The notes beneath the pieces were generated by a model. It saw only the letters and a program-made list of their open reading frames with translations. It ran no database searches and had not been told where the DNA came from. From Gammaproteobacteria bacterium (GTDB lineage: Bacteria; Pseudomonadota; Gammaproteobacteria; Burkholderiales; Nitrosomonadaceae), in assembly GCA_015709635.1 (NCBI GenBank), contig CP054180.1:2852001-2916000 (forward strand): 64,000 bases of DNA, given 5' to 3'. Numbering within the stretch: the stretch's first letter is position 1; the number at the start of each line of letters is the position of its first letter. A program made the translations under genes and the position numbers. This document shows, in pieces, positions 18,829 to 27,037 of this stretch.

Positions 18829-19833
18829 ATGACGCTGCAAGCACGGATTGACCGCCTGAAAACCGGAACAGCCAAAACCGGCTGCTTGTTCAATCCCATG
18901 GGCGGGCAGGTGCGCAAACGCGCCGCGGACATCCGTCAGGCATTGCAGCGAATACCCGGCATACTGGTACGCGAAGGCCGGGATGCGGTCACCTTTAAAA
19001 GTGCGATCGATGCACTGTTGCAAGCGGATATCGACCTGCTGGTGATCGTCGCCGGTGATGGCACGACGCACGCGATTTTCGGTCATCTATTCGCGGCACG
19101 CACCCCCGGTGAATGGCCGCTCATTCTGATCGTACCCGGCGGCACCACCAACATGACGCCATTGGATTTGGGCATGCAGGGCAAACCCGAACACATCATC
19201 CGGCGCCTGCACGCCTACTTGCTCAAACCGTCCACGCCCAAACTGGTGCAACGTCCGGTATTGCGTATCGAGCAGACCGGCACGGAGCCGATTTACGGCA
19301 TGTTCTTTGCCGTCGGCTTGGTCGCGCGCGGGGTGAAATTCTCGCGCAGCCCGGTCAAGCAAATCGGCATCACCGGCGGTATTTTCACTTTCCTGATCAT
19401 GCTGCGCTCGTTCATCGGCATGCTCGCCAACATGATCCTTGGCCGCCAACAAAGCGAGTGGGCGCCGGTCAACATGACCCTGACGGAAGCCGGCGGCCGG
19501 ATCCACCGAGGAACGTATTTACTTGCCCTGGTCAGCGCACTGGATTGCTTGTTGTTGAACATCCGGCCGTACTGGGGAAAAGAACCCGCACCGCTGCATG
19601 TCACGCTGGTCGATCAACAACATAAGCGCTTGTGGCGTTCGCTATGGCCGTTACTCTCGGGCGGCGGCGCGGTGCTGCGGGAAAAAGACGGTTACTACAG
19701 TCACAACACGGACTCCCTGACGCTGCTCATGGACGACGAATATATCGTCGACGGTGAATTGTACCGTTCGCTCGATCCGCAAACACCGCTTACAATCACC
19801 GCGACCGACGCCGTGACGTTTGTCGTGTTATAG
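18829..19833 (+). CDS. Diacylglycerol-kinase-family protein
   Basis: 334 residues. The N-terminal catalytic domain has FNPMGG near residue 20 and LVIVAGDGTTHAIFGHL, the counterparts of the NPxSG and GGDGT nucleotide-binding motifs, followed by VPGGTTNMTPLDLG. It would phosphorylate diacylglycerol or a related lipid, here perhaps supplying phosphatidic acid for the neighbouring phosphatidyltransferase. It is 24 bp after that gene and 9 bp before the next, so clearly one operon. Confidence 0.82.
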   Translation: MTLQARIDRLKTGTAKTGCLFNPMGGQVRKRAADIRQALQRIPGILVREGRDAVTFKSAIDALLQADIDLLVIVAGDGTTHAIFGHLFAARTPGEWPLILIVPGGTTNMTPLDLGMQGKPEHIIRRLHAYLLKPSTPKLVQRPVLRIEQTGTEPIYGMFFAVGLVARGVKFSRSPVKQIGITGGIFTFLIMLRSFIGMLANMILGRQQSEWAPVNMTLTEAGGRIHRGTYLLALVSALDCLLLNIRPYWGKEPAPLHVTLVDQQHKRLWRSLWPLLSGGGAVLREKDGYYSHNTDSLTLLMDDEYIVDGELYRSLDPQTPLTITATDAVTFVVL

Positions 19834-19842
19834 GATATTGCC

Positions 19843-20817
19843 ATGACCAATCCGCTACTCGACGCCATTGAACCACTGCCCGCCAAATTGCTCGACGCAG
19901 TCGCAGCGGAATGCAATAAACCGGTCTCCGCCGACTTCGTCCCTTTGGTGGATGCATTGATCATGCGCTTCGGCGAATCGCTCGACGCTGTGATGCTGTA
20001 CGGTTCCTGTCTGCACTCTGCAGTTAGTCTGGAAGAAGGCATCGTCGACTTGTACGTCATCGTCGACAGCTATCACAAAGCCTATGCCGAACGCTATTTA
20101 GCTGTTCTCAACGCCTGGCTGGCGCCCAACGTGTTTTATCTCGAAGTACCGCATCAGCAAAAAACTCTACGCGCCAAATACGCCGTCATTTCCACCGCCG
20201 ATTTTGCGCGCGGCGCGCAGTACTGGTTCCATTCGTATATCTGGGCGCGTTTTGCGCAACCGTCGCGGCTGCTGTTTGCGCGCGATGACATGGTATGCCA
20301 GCGCATTTATGCCGCACTGGCGCATTCCGTCGTGACTTTTTTGCAATCCGGCGCCCCGGCGCTCGAAGCCGATGACTACAGCGTCGAAGAGCTCTGGACT
20401 CGTTGCCTGACACTCACCTACGCCGCCGAGTTACGCGCGGAACGGGAAACGCGCGCGCGGCACTTGGCGCAAGCCAACCTGGATGCATTTACCCGCCTGA
20501 CAGCCGCCGCCAGCCCGTTGCTGGCAGAAATTCTGCAGCACCAGAAAAACGGACAATACCGCTGCCTGAGCCATCCGGCCATGCAGCGTCTGGCGTTGTG
20601 GCGTTGGCGTTTACGGCGCTGGCAGGGAAGAATCTTGTCGATTCTGCGCCTGGCCAAAGCCACGTTCACCTTCAGCAACAGCGTCGATTACGCCGCCTGG
20701 AAAATTGAACGGCACACCGGTGTGCGCGTGGAAATCACGCCGCTGCTGCGCCGCCACCCGATTCTGTGGGGCTTGAAAGTAGCCAAGCAACTGCTGCAGC
20801 GCGGCGTGTTACGCTAA
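19843..20817 (+). CDS. Tam41-like nucleotidyltransferase (possible CDP-diacylglycerol synthase)
   Basis: 324 residues. VMLYGSCLHSAVS followed about a dozen residues later by VDLYVIVDS is the layout of the nucleotidyltransferase core in mitochondrial Tam41 (a YGSG loop, then an LDFxFAVD strand), which makes CDP-diacylglycerol from phosphatidic acid and CTP. The rest is helical and basic. It comes last in a cluster with a diacylglycerol-kinase-like protein and a CDP-alcohol phosphatidyltransferase, which supports a phospholipid role. The assignment rests on a motif plus context, so it is moderate. Confidence 0.6.
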   Translation: MTNPLLDAIEPLPAKLLDAVAAECNKPVSADFVPLVDALIMRFGESLDAVMLYGSCLHSAVSLEEGIVDLYVIVDSYHKAYAERYLAVLNAWLAPNVFYLEVPHQQKTLRAKYAVISTADFARGAQYWFHSYIWARFAQPSRLLFARDDMVCQRIYAALAHSVVTFLQSGAPALEADDYSVEELWTRCLTLTYAAELRAERETRARHLAQANLDAFTRLTAAASPLLAEILQHQKNGQYRCLSHPAMQRLALWRWRLRRWQGRILSILRLAKATFTFSNSVDYAAWKIERHTGVRVEITPLLRRHPILWGLKVAKQLLQRGVLR

Positions 20818-20868
20818 TTCTCTACAAATACAAACTACAAAACCAATGCACTTTCAATGGAGACAAAC

Positions 20869-21516
20869 ATGAACACTCTGTACCGTTTACTCATTCTTTC
20901 CTTCATCCTGATGCTGAGCGCCTGCACCACGATGTACCTGGAAGGTTTGGAAAAAGTCGGCATTCCCAAACGCGACGTGATGGTCTACCGCGTTGAGAAA
21001 GCGCGCGACACACAACAGGAAACCAAGGAGCAATTCAAATCGGCGCTGGAACAATTCACCGCCGTAACCAACTTTCAGGGCGGCGATCTCGAAGCCACCT
21101 ACAAAAAACTGAACGATGCATACGAAGCCAGCGTCAGCAAGGCGGAAGAAGTCAGAAGCCGCATCGCCGATATCGAAAGCGTCTCGGAAGCGCTGTTTAG
21201 CGAATGGAAGCAGGAAATCACGCAATACAGCAATGCATCGCTGCGGCAAAACAGTCAGAAAAAGCTTGATGCCACCCAGGTGCATTACCGTCAATTGATC
21301 ACCTCGATGAAACAAGCGGAAGCCAAAATCGAACCGATTCTCACGGTGTTTCACGATCAAGTCATGTATCTCAAGCACAACCTGAATGCGCGCGCCATCG
21401 CGTCGCTCAAGGGCGAATTGGGCAACATCAAATCCGACGTGTCGGCGCTGGTTTCCTCGATGGAGAAGTCGATCAATGAAGCCAACGCGTTCATCAGCAC
21501 GATGGAAAATAAATGA
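20869..21516 (+). CDS. DUF2959-type lipoprotein
   Basis: 215 residues from ATG 20869, chosen because GGAG lies 6-7 nt upstream. A lipoprotein signal is clear: hydrophobic LLILSFILM then the lipobox LSAC with Cys19. The mature part is almost all alpha-helical with long charged coiled-coil stretches (QQETKEQFKSALEQF, EASVSKAEEVRSRIADIE), as in the DUF2959 family. Function is unknown; it is presumably anchored at the outer membrane facing the periplasm. Confidence 0.82.
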   Translation: MNTLYRLLILSFILMLSACTTMYLEGLEKVGIPKRDVMVYRVEKARDTQQETKEQFKSALEQFTAVTNFQGGDLEATYKKLNDAYEASVSKAEEVRSRIADIESVSEALFSEWKQEITQYSNASLRQNSQKKLDATQVHYRQLITSMKQAEAKIEPILTVFHDQVMYLKHNLNARAIASLKGELGNIKSDVSALVSSMEKSINEANAFISTMENK

Positions 21517-21542
21517 TGATGGCTCCTTGCTAGGGTTTTCTC

Positions 21543-22082
21543 ATGGCGTTAAAACCGACCATCTATAAATTCAAAATCGCGCTGACCGACCTCAACCGCC
21601 CGTATTACGACACGCTCAACCTGACCGTCGCGCAGCATCCGTCCGAAACGCTGGAACGCATGATGGCGCGTATGCTGGCGTTTTGTCTCAATGCGCAGGA
21701 ATCGCTGGCATTCACCAAAGGATTGAGCAGCGCGGAAGAACCCGACCTCTGGGCGCACACTCCGGACGGCCGGATTGCGCTATGGATCGATGTCGGCGAA
21801 CCCGCTCCCGAACGTATCAAAAAAGCCACCCGGATCGCGCAAAGCGTCAAAGTGTACAGTTTCAATTCCAAATCCGATGTCTGGTGGACGCAGGAGCAAG
21901 CCAAGTTCAATCCGCTGAATGCCGCCGTTTTCCGGTTCCAATGGCCGGATATTCAGGCATTGGCCAGGCCGGTGCAGCGCACGATGGACATCTCGGTCAC
22001 CGTCAGCGAACAATCCGCTTATGTCGCGGCCGAATCGGGAGAATGCGAGGTGAGTTGGACGGTGTTACAAGCTACCGACTGA
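21543..22082 (+). CDS. yaeQ: YaeQ family protein
   Basis: 179 residues with the YaeQ hallmarks: ALKPTIYKFKIALTDLNRPYY at the start, SETLERMMARMLAFCLNA, EPDLWAHTPDGRIALWIDVG and the KATRIAQSVKVYSFNSKSD block. The family has a PD-(D/E)XK nuclease-like fold; a biological role is not firmly established. It lies 26 bp after the lipoprotein gene on the same strand. Confidence 0.92.
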   Translation: MALKPTIYKFKIALTDLNRPYYDTLNLTVAQHPSETLERMMARMLAFCLNAQESLAFTKGLSSAEEPDLWAHTPDGRIALWIDVGEPAPERIKKATRIAQSVKVYSFNSKSDVWWTQEQAKFNPLNAAVFRFQWPDIQALARPVQRTMDISVTVSEQSAYVAAESGECEVSWTVLQATD

Positions 22083-22106
22083 TTCCGGCTTGTCATGCAG
22101 TGAGCG

Positions 22107-22460
22107 CTAGCTCAAGTTTTCGAGATACGTTTTGAGCGCCAGCGCATGGCTATGCGCCTTATCCTTCGCGCCGTAAACCAGTGTAACCGTACCGCGGTGC
22201 AGCTGTTCGACGAGTTGTCCGACCGCTGCCGGATTTTGATCCAATTCCTGAAAGTAACGATTCCTGAATTCATCCCATTTCAACGGATCGTGGCCGAACC
22301 ACTTGCGCAGCGATGTGCTGGGCGCTATATCCTTGAACCACCAATCGATGCGCGCCGTATCCTTGGAGACTCCGCGCGGCCATAGCCGGTCTACCAAAAT
22401 CCGGAATCCGTCGCTTGGTTCAGGCGGCTCATAGGCACGTTTCAGTAAAATGGTCATCAT
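22107..22460 (-). CDS. DUF488 family protein (YeaO-like)
   Basis: 117 residues from ATG 22460; ATG 22457 and GTG 22469 are alternatives. The core RAYEPPEPSDGFRILVDRLW followed by PRGVSKDTARIDWWFKDIAPS and ends with LVYGAKDKAHSHALALKTYL, matching the DUF488/YeaO family. Function is unknown. It converges with yaeQ. Confidence 0.88.
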   Translation of the reverse strand: MMTILLKRAYEPPEPSDGFRILVDRLWPRGVSKDTARIDWWFKDIAPSTSLRKWFGHDPLKWDEFRNRYFQELDQNPAAVGQLVEQLHRGTVTLVYGAKDKAHSHALALKTYLENLS

Positions 22461-22555
22461 GGTCACCACGCTAACAATCTCAAGAACTCTATGGACTCCA
22501 TTGAACCGGCATGAGTTCTATAGTCACAGCAATCCTGATGAAACAAAAAGCTTAT

Positions 22556-22936
22556 TCAATCGGCACAAACCGATTCGGCAATGTACTGGAAGATCGAATT
22601 GACGGAAAAACCGAACCACTGCGGCGAATCCTCATGATGCGCGCCAATCACCCTGCCGGCCGCTTTTTTATCCGGATACAACAGCATCGTGATCGAGCGC
22701 GCTTTGTCGAGCGTGCAATCAAATTCATACAATGTTTTTACCGCATGGTACTCGCCTTTTTGCTTTTCTTCGTAGCTGGATAGCAACCAGACTTTCCTGA
22801 ACTGGTTCTCTTTCCGCATTGTCTCAGCATCGAAATAATGCGCTTCGCCCGGTTTTGCCGCAGCATTCAGTTCAATCCACCCGGCTTGCGCGGATGCGGC
22901 GGTCAGCAGTAAAACTACCAATAAACATTTTTTCAT
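22556..22936 (-). CDS. Secreted surface-adhesin-E-like protein
   Basis: 126 residues with a Sec signal peptide (MKKCLLVVLLLTAASAQAG) cleaved near residue 18. The mature domain has the pattern of the small surface-adhesin protein E family: WIEL, YFDAETMRKENQFRKVWLL, EFDCTLDKAR and a C-terminal Cys. The two cysteines probably form a disulfide. A second member of the same family is at 32831-33232. Role is unproven. Confidence 0.65.
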   Translation of the reverse strand: MKKCLLVVLLLTAASAQAGWIELNAAAKPGEAHYFDAETMRKENQFRKVWLLSSYEEKQKGEYHAVKTLYEFDCTLDKARSITMLLYPDKKAAGRVIGAHHEDSPQWFGFSVNSIFQYIAESVCAD

Positions 22937-23293
22937 GATGAATCGCTATAATGAACTTGTGTCCAGTCACTTTCTTTCCGCGGAATTCCCCAAGTTGCAG
23001 GCCATCTCCCCCGGATTTTGTGTCTTTGTTGCAGAAAGCAGCAAGGATCAGCCATTTTGCCACTAAATAGTTTCCACTGTTGATGTTTTCAACTATTCTT
23101 AGCATCCAGCAATCCGGCGATACCGGATACTTTTTTGCGTTGCTTCGATGGTACAAAAATTGGCATAAAAAATAGTGTGCGCGGATATTTTTCCTCGCTT
23201 GGCTTACTGAAGCAGTATTTGTGTTCAATCAATTTGATGTGTGCTTGAAATTGACCGCTCTTTATGAATAGCTTTAATCTGGAGTTAAATATA
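22937..23293. other. Intergenic region, about 360 bp, no gene seen
   Basis: Divergent spacer between the adhesin-E-like gene and the ExbB-like gene. Reading frames on the minus strand here do not look like protein, and I see no tRNA or clear operator. The exbB ribosome-binding site (GGAG, about 9-10 nt before ATG 23294) lies at its right edge. Confidence 0.5.
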
Positions 23294-23941
23294 ATGGAAG
23301 AATTGAATCAAGCCTGGGTGATGTTGAAGCTTGGCGGGATCATCATCGTGCCGCTGGGTTTGCTGGCGATTGTCGCGCTGGCGATCATGATTGAGAAAGC
23401 GTTTATCTACTGGCGTTATGCGCGCCTTTCCAACGATTTGCTGAACCTGGTGGAAACCTACGGTTTCAAATGGAACGATCTGGAAAAAATACTCTCCGGG
23501 CTGGACAGCCGCCACTATTACAAGCGCTTCTTTGAAGTGGTGATTTCCAACCGCCATCAACCGGCTTGGTGGACGGAATCGCGCGCTGCCGACGAAGCGC
23601 AGATCATCGAAGAATCGCTGGCGCGCCGCTTATGGGCGCTGGAAACCATCGTCACCGCAGCGCCGCTGCTGGGGCTGGTCGGTACCGTGGTGGGTATGAT
23701 GCGTGCCTTCCAGGTGATCGGCAGCGAAGGCGTGGTGAATCCCACCGCAGTCACCGGCGGCGTCGCGGAAGCGCTGATTGCCACGGTAGTAGGTTTGGCG
23801 ATCGCGCTGGTAGCGCTGTTCGGTTTTAATTACTTTTCCCGCTTGCAATCGCTGACGATGGATGAAATGGAACGCCTCGGAACGCGATTGATCGATAACA
23901 TCCGTCTGGATCAACAGGGCGCGAACGATGAAGCTCCGTAA
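23294..23941 (+). CDS. MotA/TolQ/ExbB-family proton channel protein
   Basis: 215 residues from ATG 23294, supported by GGAG upstream; an ATG at 23264 lacks such a site. The three-membrane-segment layout is present: GGIIIVPLGLLAIVALAIMI near the N-terminus, then LWALETIVTAAPLLGLVGTVVGMM and ALIATVVGLAIALVALFGFN. It uses the proton-motive force to drive a TonB/TolA-like partner. It overlaps the exbD-like gene by 14 bp. Confidence 0.9.
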   Translation: MEELNQAWVMLKLGGIIIVPLGLLAIVALAIMIEKAFIYWRYARLSNDLLNLVETYGFKWNDLEKILSGLDSRHYYKRFFEVVISNRHQPAWWTESRAADEAQIIEESLARRLWALETIVTAAPLLGLVGTVVGMMRAFQVIGSEGVVNPTAVTGGVAEALIATVVGLAIALVALFGFNYFSRLQSLTMDEMERLGTRLIDNIRLDQQGANDEAP

Positions 23942-24329
23942 ATCGCGACCGATTCAGAAAGGCAGAATCGAAATCATCCCGATGATCGACGTGATGTTTT
24001 TCTTGCTGGCAACCTTCATGCTGGCTTCGTTATCGATGCAAAACCTGGATTCGTTGCAAGTTGATCTACCCGAAGGGCAGGCGGAAAAGCTCAGCGCGGA
24101 AAAACCGGCTACGCTGACGCTGACCAAAGACGGCAAAATCTATATCAATCAGACTGCGGTCACGCTGGATACGCTGGCCAGCACACTCAAACCGCTACTC
24201 GCCGACTCCAAGCAAAAATTGATCGTATCGGCGGATAACGAAGCACCGCAAGGAATTGTCGTGCAAGCCATGCTACGCGCCCGCTCCGCCGGTGCCCAGC
24301 ACTTTCTGATCGCGGTCAAACATAAATAA
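23928..24329 (+). CDS. ExbD/TolR-family protein
   Basis: 133 residues: a short basic N-terminus, one membrane helix (MIDVMFFLLATFMLASL) with the essential Asp of the proton path in IPMIDVMF, and a periplasmic domain (KIYINQTAVTLDTL, LIVSADNEAPQG). It forms the motor stator with the preceding ExbB-like protein, with which it overlaps. No TonB-dependent receptor gene is adjacent. Confidence 0.9.
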   Translation: MKLRKSRPIQKGRIEIIPMIDVMFFLLATFMLASLSMQNLDSLQVDLPEGQAEKLSAEKPATLTLTKDGKIYINQTAVTLDTLASTLKPLLADSKQKLIVSADNEAPQGIVVQAMLRARSAGAQHFLIAVKHK

Positions 24330-24340
24330 CGCGAACCGGC

Positions 24341-25219
24341 ATGGCAAGCTCCCGCTCGAGAGACATTCGCCTATGGTGGCCGTTGCCGCTGGCTACGCTC
24401 GTCTGGCTGTTGATCGTCTGGGGCTTGGGATTTTTCCTGTCGTTACCGGAAGTGAAAATTGAACCCCCGCCCCCCATCGCCGCGAGCTTTATCGATCTGC
24501 ACGAGGATGATAACGCCACCAGCTCGATGCCTGCTTCTACGCCAAGCCCGCCAACGCCGCAACCGGAAAAACCGAAGCCCGTAGCAGAGCCTACGCCAAC
24601 GCCGAAAACATTGCCGAAACCCGCACCGGCCCCGTCGGCGCGGCCGCAAACCAAACCCAAGGCAGCCGAGAAACCCACTAAGCCCAAAACACCCGTTCCG
24701 GCGAAAGAAGTCGCCAAAACCAAAGCGCCGCCGGAACCGCCCGCCGATGCGCCTACGGATCTTTCCGACTATATCAATCAAGCCAAAGCACGGCGCCGCG
24801 CGGAAGGGGGGTTGTTCGATACACCGGATTCGGCACCCGCCCCCGCTGCCAAGCAGCCTTCCGCGGATGAAGTGCGCATGGCCAACATCCGGCGCAATCT
24901 GCAAAACCCCGGTACCAGCGGTATTTTCCAGATTATGCGCATCGGCCCGCGCACCGCCGAATTTACCTTCCGCGCCTGGACCACGGGGCAAAGCAATCCC
25001 AAGCTGCAGACGATCCAAGTGCAGGCCGGTCCGGACGGCAGCGTCGAACTGGCCATCATCCGCCGCATGATTCAATTGATTCGCGAGCATTACAAAGAAG
25101 ATTTCAACTGGGAATCGCACCGCTTGCATCGCGTCGTGGTGTTATCCGCACGCGAGAAAGATTCTGCAGGATTGGAAGAATTCCTGATGCGCGAGTTTTT
25201 TATCAATCCTGTACGTTAG
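24341..25219 (+). CDS. TonB/TolA-like periplasm-spanning protein with unusual C-terminus
   Basis: 292 residues. One N-terminal membrane helix (LPLATLVWLLIVWGLGFF) is followed by about 120 residues rich in Pro, Lys and Ala, the rigid spacer typical of TonB and TolA. The C-terminal domain (IFQIMRIGPRTAEFTFRAW, then VELAIIRRMIQLIREHYKEDF) does not show the standard TonB YP...GVEG pattern and I do not recognise it. It lies 11 bp after exbD and completes an ExbB-ExbD-TonB-like set whose cargo or receptor is unknown. Confidence 0.75.
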   Translation: MASSRSRDIRLWWPLPLATLVWLLIVWGLGFFLSLPEVKIEPPPPIAASFIDLHEDDNATSSMPASTPSPPTPQPEKPKPVAEPTPTPKTLPKPAPAPSARPQTKPKAAEKPTKPKTPVPAKEVAKTKAPPEPPADAPTDLSDYINQAKARRRAEGGLFDTPDSAPAPAAKQPSADEVRMANIRRNLQNPGTSGIFQIMRIGPRTAEFTFRAWTTGQSNPKLQTIQVQAGPDGSVELAIIRRMIQLIREHYKEDFNWESHRLHRVVVLSAREKDSAGLEEFLMREFFINPVR

Positions 25220-25232
25220 TATCTCCCGGACT

Positions 25233-25527
25233 TAAGGACGCTCTGAGAAACGACTACGCTCGACCATTGTTTGCATTTAAGGAAACGCTGATTAATTCGG
25301 CGGACGAGATGAAGCACGAGGCGCACGGAATGCAGCAACCGAGACATATCAACAAGATAGGCGAGGGAGCGAGTACCGCGCAACGAAGTGATTCGCTCGT
25401 ATAGCCAATTAATCAGCGTTTCCTTAAATCAAGCTCAAAATGCGCATTTATCACTCGTAAACTACGCTTTTTCGTCTGATTCCGCCTTGCCTGATCATCG
25501 TTCGCTACCTTTTTCAGAGTTTCCTTA
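25233..25527. mobile_element. MITE-like family B element, interrupted by family A
   Basis: The outer ends, TAAGGACGCTCTGAGAAA at the left and the complement of TTAAGGAAACTCTGAAAAAG at the right, form an imperfect inverted pair. The inner sequence matches the family B copy at 8011-8114, and the right end matches the fragment at 2105-2143. A complete family A element occupies 25278-25426, so about 146 bp belong to family B itself. Confidence 0.7.
25278..25426. mobile_element. MITE-like family A element, copy 2 (nested)
   Basis: 149 bp, nearly identical to the copy at 17352-17500 and with the same perfect 20-bp inverted ends. It is inserted into a family B element. The junction reads GCATT-TA[element]TA-AATC, consistent with insertion at a TA dinucleotide and its duplication. 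Confidence 0.85.
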
Positions 25528-25555
25528 AGAAACATTCTTAATCAGTCGTAACTGT

Positions 25556-25598
25556 AAAAACAGGAAAGCATCCGCCAGTCGATCGACATCCTGTTTTT
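25556..25598 (+). terminator. Rho-independent terminator hairpin
   Basis: Perfect 10-bp stem (AAAAACAGGA paired with TCCTGTTTTT) around a 23-nt loop. The 3' arm ends in five T, and the mirror arm starts with five A, so it could work both ways. It lies between the TonB-like gene and the HD-GYP gene. Confidence 0.7.
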
Positions 25599-25657
25599 AT
25601 TCAAATAAAACATTACGATAAATAAATTTCACCTGCTCTTCCGCGTACTAATTTGTG

Positions 25658-27007
25658 ATGACAAGCAATACCACAATCGAGGTTTCCGTTAATGATTTGC
25701 AACCGGGAATGTTCGTCAGTGACCTTGACCGGCCCTGGCTTGAGACGCCTTATGCGATTCAAGGCATCCTGATTCAATCCCAGCATGACATTGACAAGCT
25801 GAAACGCTATTGCGCTCATGTTTACGTGGATATCGACAGAAGCGAGCCCTTCGTTGCGCAGCAACACCTGCCGAACGCCGGTACTGCAAAGGTTTCAATG
25901 GCTTCTTCCGCCCCGCAGTCCGCAACGCAACAACACCTGCCGCCTGCCGGTTCCCGCATTTCGCCCAGCGCTGCAAACTGGCATCAGCCGCCCGTGACAT
26001 CGACAGGCAATGAATCGCTGGATGTGCTGAAACGGGTGAAAACCTATACTAATACCTGCACCGCGGAGCAAGAAATCCCGGCGGCTGTGAAAGCGTACAA
26101 CATCGCTTCCACCTTATTCAGCGATATCAGTGTCAACCTTGAGCACGACATCAAGATCGACATGCACAAGGCTCACGAAGTCGTCGACACCTTGTGTGAA
26201 AGCATCATCCGCAATCCCGATGCAGCGCTGTTGCTGGCGCGGTTAAAAACCACCGGAAAAGCGCTTTACGATAACGCCATCAAAACTTCCGTCCATTTGC
26301 TCGCTTTCGGACGGCATCTCGGTCTTCCGCGCCAGGAACTGTCGATACTCGGCTTGGGCGGATTGCTGATGGATGTCGGCAAATTACGTCTGCCCAAAGC
26401 GATTCAGAACAAAAGAAATATGGCGCTTACACCCGACGAGCGCAAACTGACCAAGCGGCACATCGCCTATGGCGAAGAGATTGTCGCACAGCTCAGCGAC
26501 ATACCGGAGGAAGTCACTAAAATCCTTCTGCAGCATCATGAACGTGAAAACGGCAATGGCTATCCCTTCGGTTTATACGCCAATCAGCTGCACGCTTATG
26601 CGCGCATGGCGTCGATTGCCGATTGTTACGAAGAACTCACCTGGGGAGACTCCGGCATGCCGGGCATGAAGCCGTTTCATGCCTTGAAGGAACTGAAAGA
26701 AAATGCGCAAAACGGCCTCAATTATTCTTTGGTGGAACAATTCGCGCAGTGCGTCGGCATGTTTCCGGTAGGCAGTCTGGTTGAGCTCAATACCGGCGAA
26801 ATTGCCATTGTGCTCACCCATAATCGGACACAGCGGTTCCTTCCCAGTATTATGATTATTTGCGATGCGCAAAAAAAACCGTACAGCACCCCGTTGACCC
26901 TGGATCTGAGAACGGCCGGCAAAAGCCCGGCCGGTGTCCAGTATGCCATTGTCAATGATCTGCCCCAGGGCGCTTACGGAATTGATCCTCAACAATATTA
27001 CTTATAA
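25658..27007 (+). CDS. DUF3391 + HD-GYP domain protein, HD motif degenerate
   Basis: 449 residues from ATG 25658. An N-terminal DUF3391-like domain (VNDLQPGMFVSDLDRPWLETP) precedes a low-complexity linker and a C-terminal HD-GYP domain. HD-GYP proteins cleave cyclic di-GMP. The later motifs are good (LQHHERENGNGYPFGL, RMASIADCYEEL), but the metal-binding HD pair reads MD in GLLMDVGKLRLP. Loss of that His argues for weak or no phosphodiesterase activity, leaving a sensor or binding role. The next gene, an EAL protein, starts 30 bp later, so the two form an operon. Confidence 0.88.
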   Translation: MTSNTTIEVSVNDLQPGMFVSDLDRPWLETPYAIQGILIQSQHDIDKLKRYCAHVYVDIDRSEPFVAQQHLPNAGTAKVSMASSAPQSATQQHLPPAGSRISPSAANWHQPPVTSTGNESLDVLKRVKTYTNTCTAEQEIPAAVKAYNIASTLFSDISVNLEHDIKIDMHKAHEVVDTLCESIIRNPDAALLLARLKTTGKALYDNAIKTSVHLLAFGRHLGLPRQELSILGLGGLLMDVGKLRLPKAIQNKRNMALTPDERKLTKRHIAYGEEIVAQLSDIPEEVTKILLQHHERENGNGYPFGLYANQLHAYARMASIADCYEELTWGDSGMPGMKPFHALKELKENAQNGLNYSLVEQFAQCVGMFPVGSLVELNTGEIAIVLTHNRTQRFLPSIMIICDAQKKPYSTPLTLDLRTAGKSPAGVQYAIVNDLPQGAYGIDPQQYYL

Positions 27008-27037
27008 GCCGCCGGAACTGACCAGCGCCCTGCATTT

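Noticed and set aside
17352..25426. Repeats as a CRISPR or REP array
   Set aside because: Only two distant copies with inverted ends; this is a MITE pattern, not a spaced direct-repeat array.
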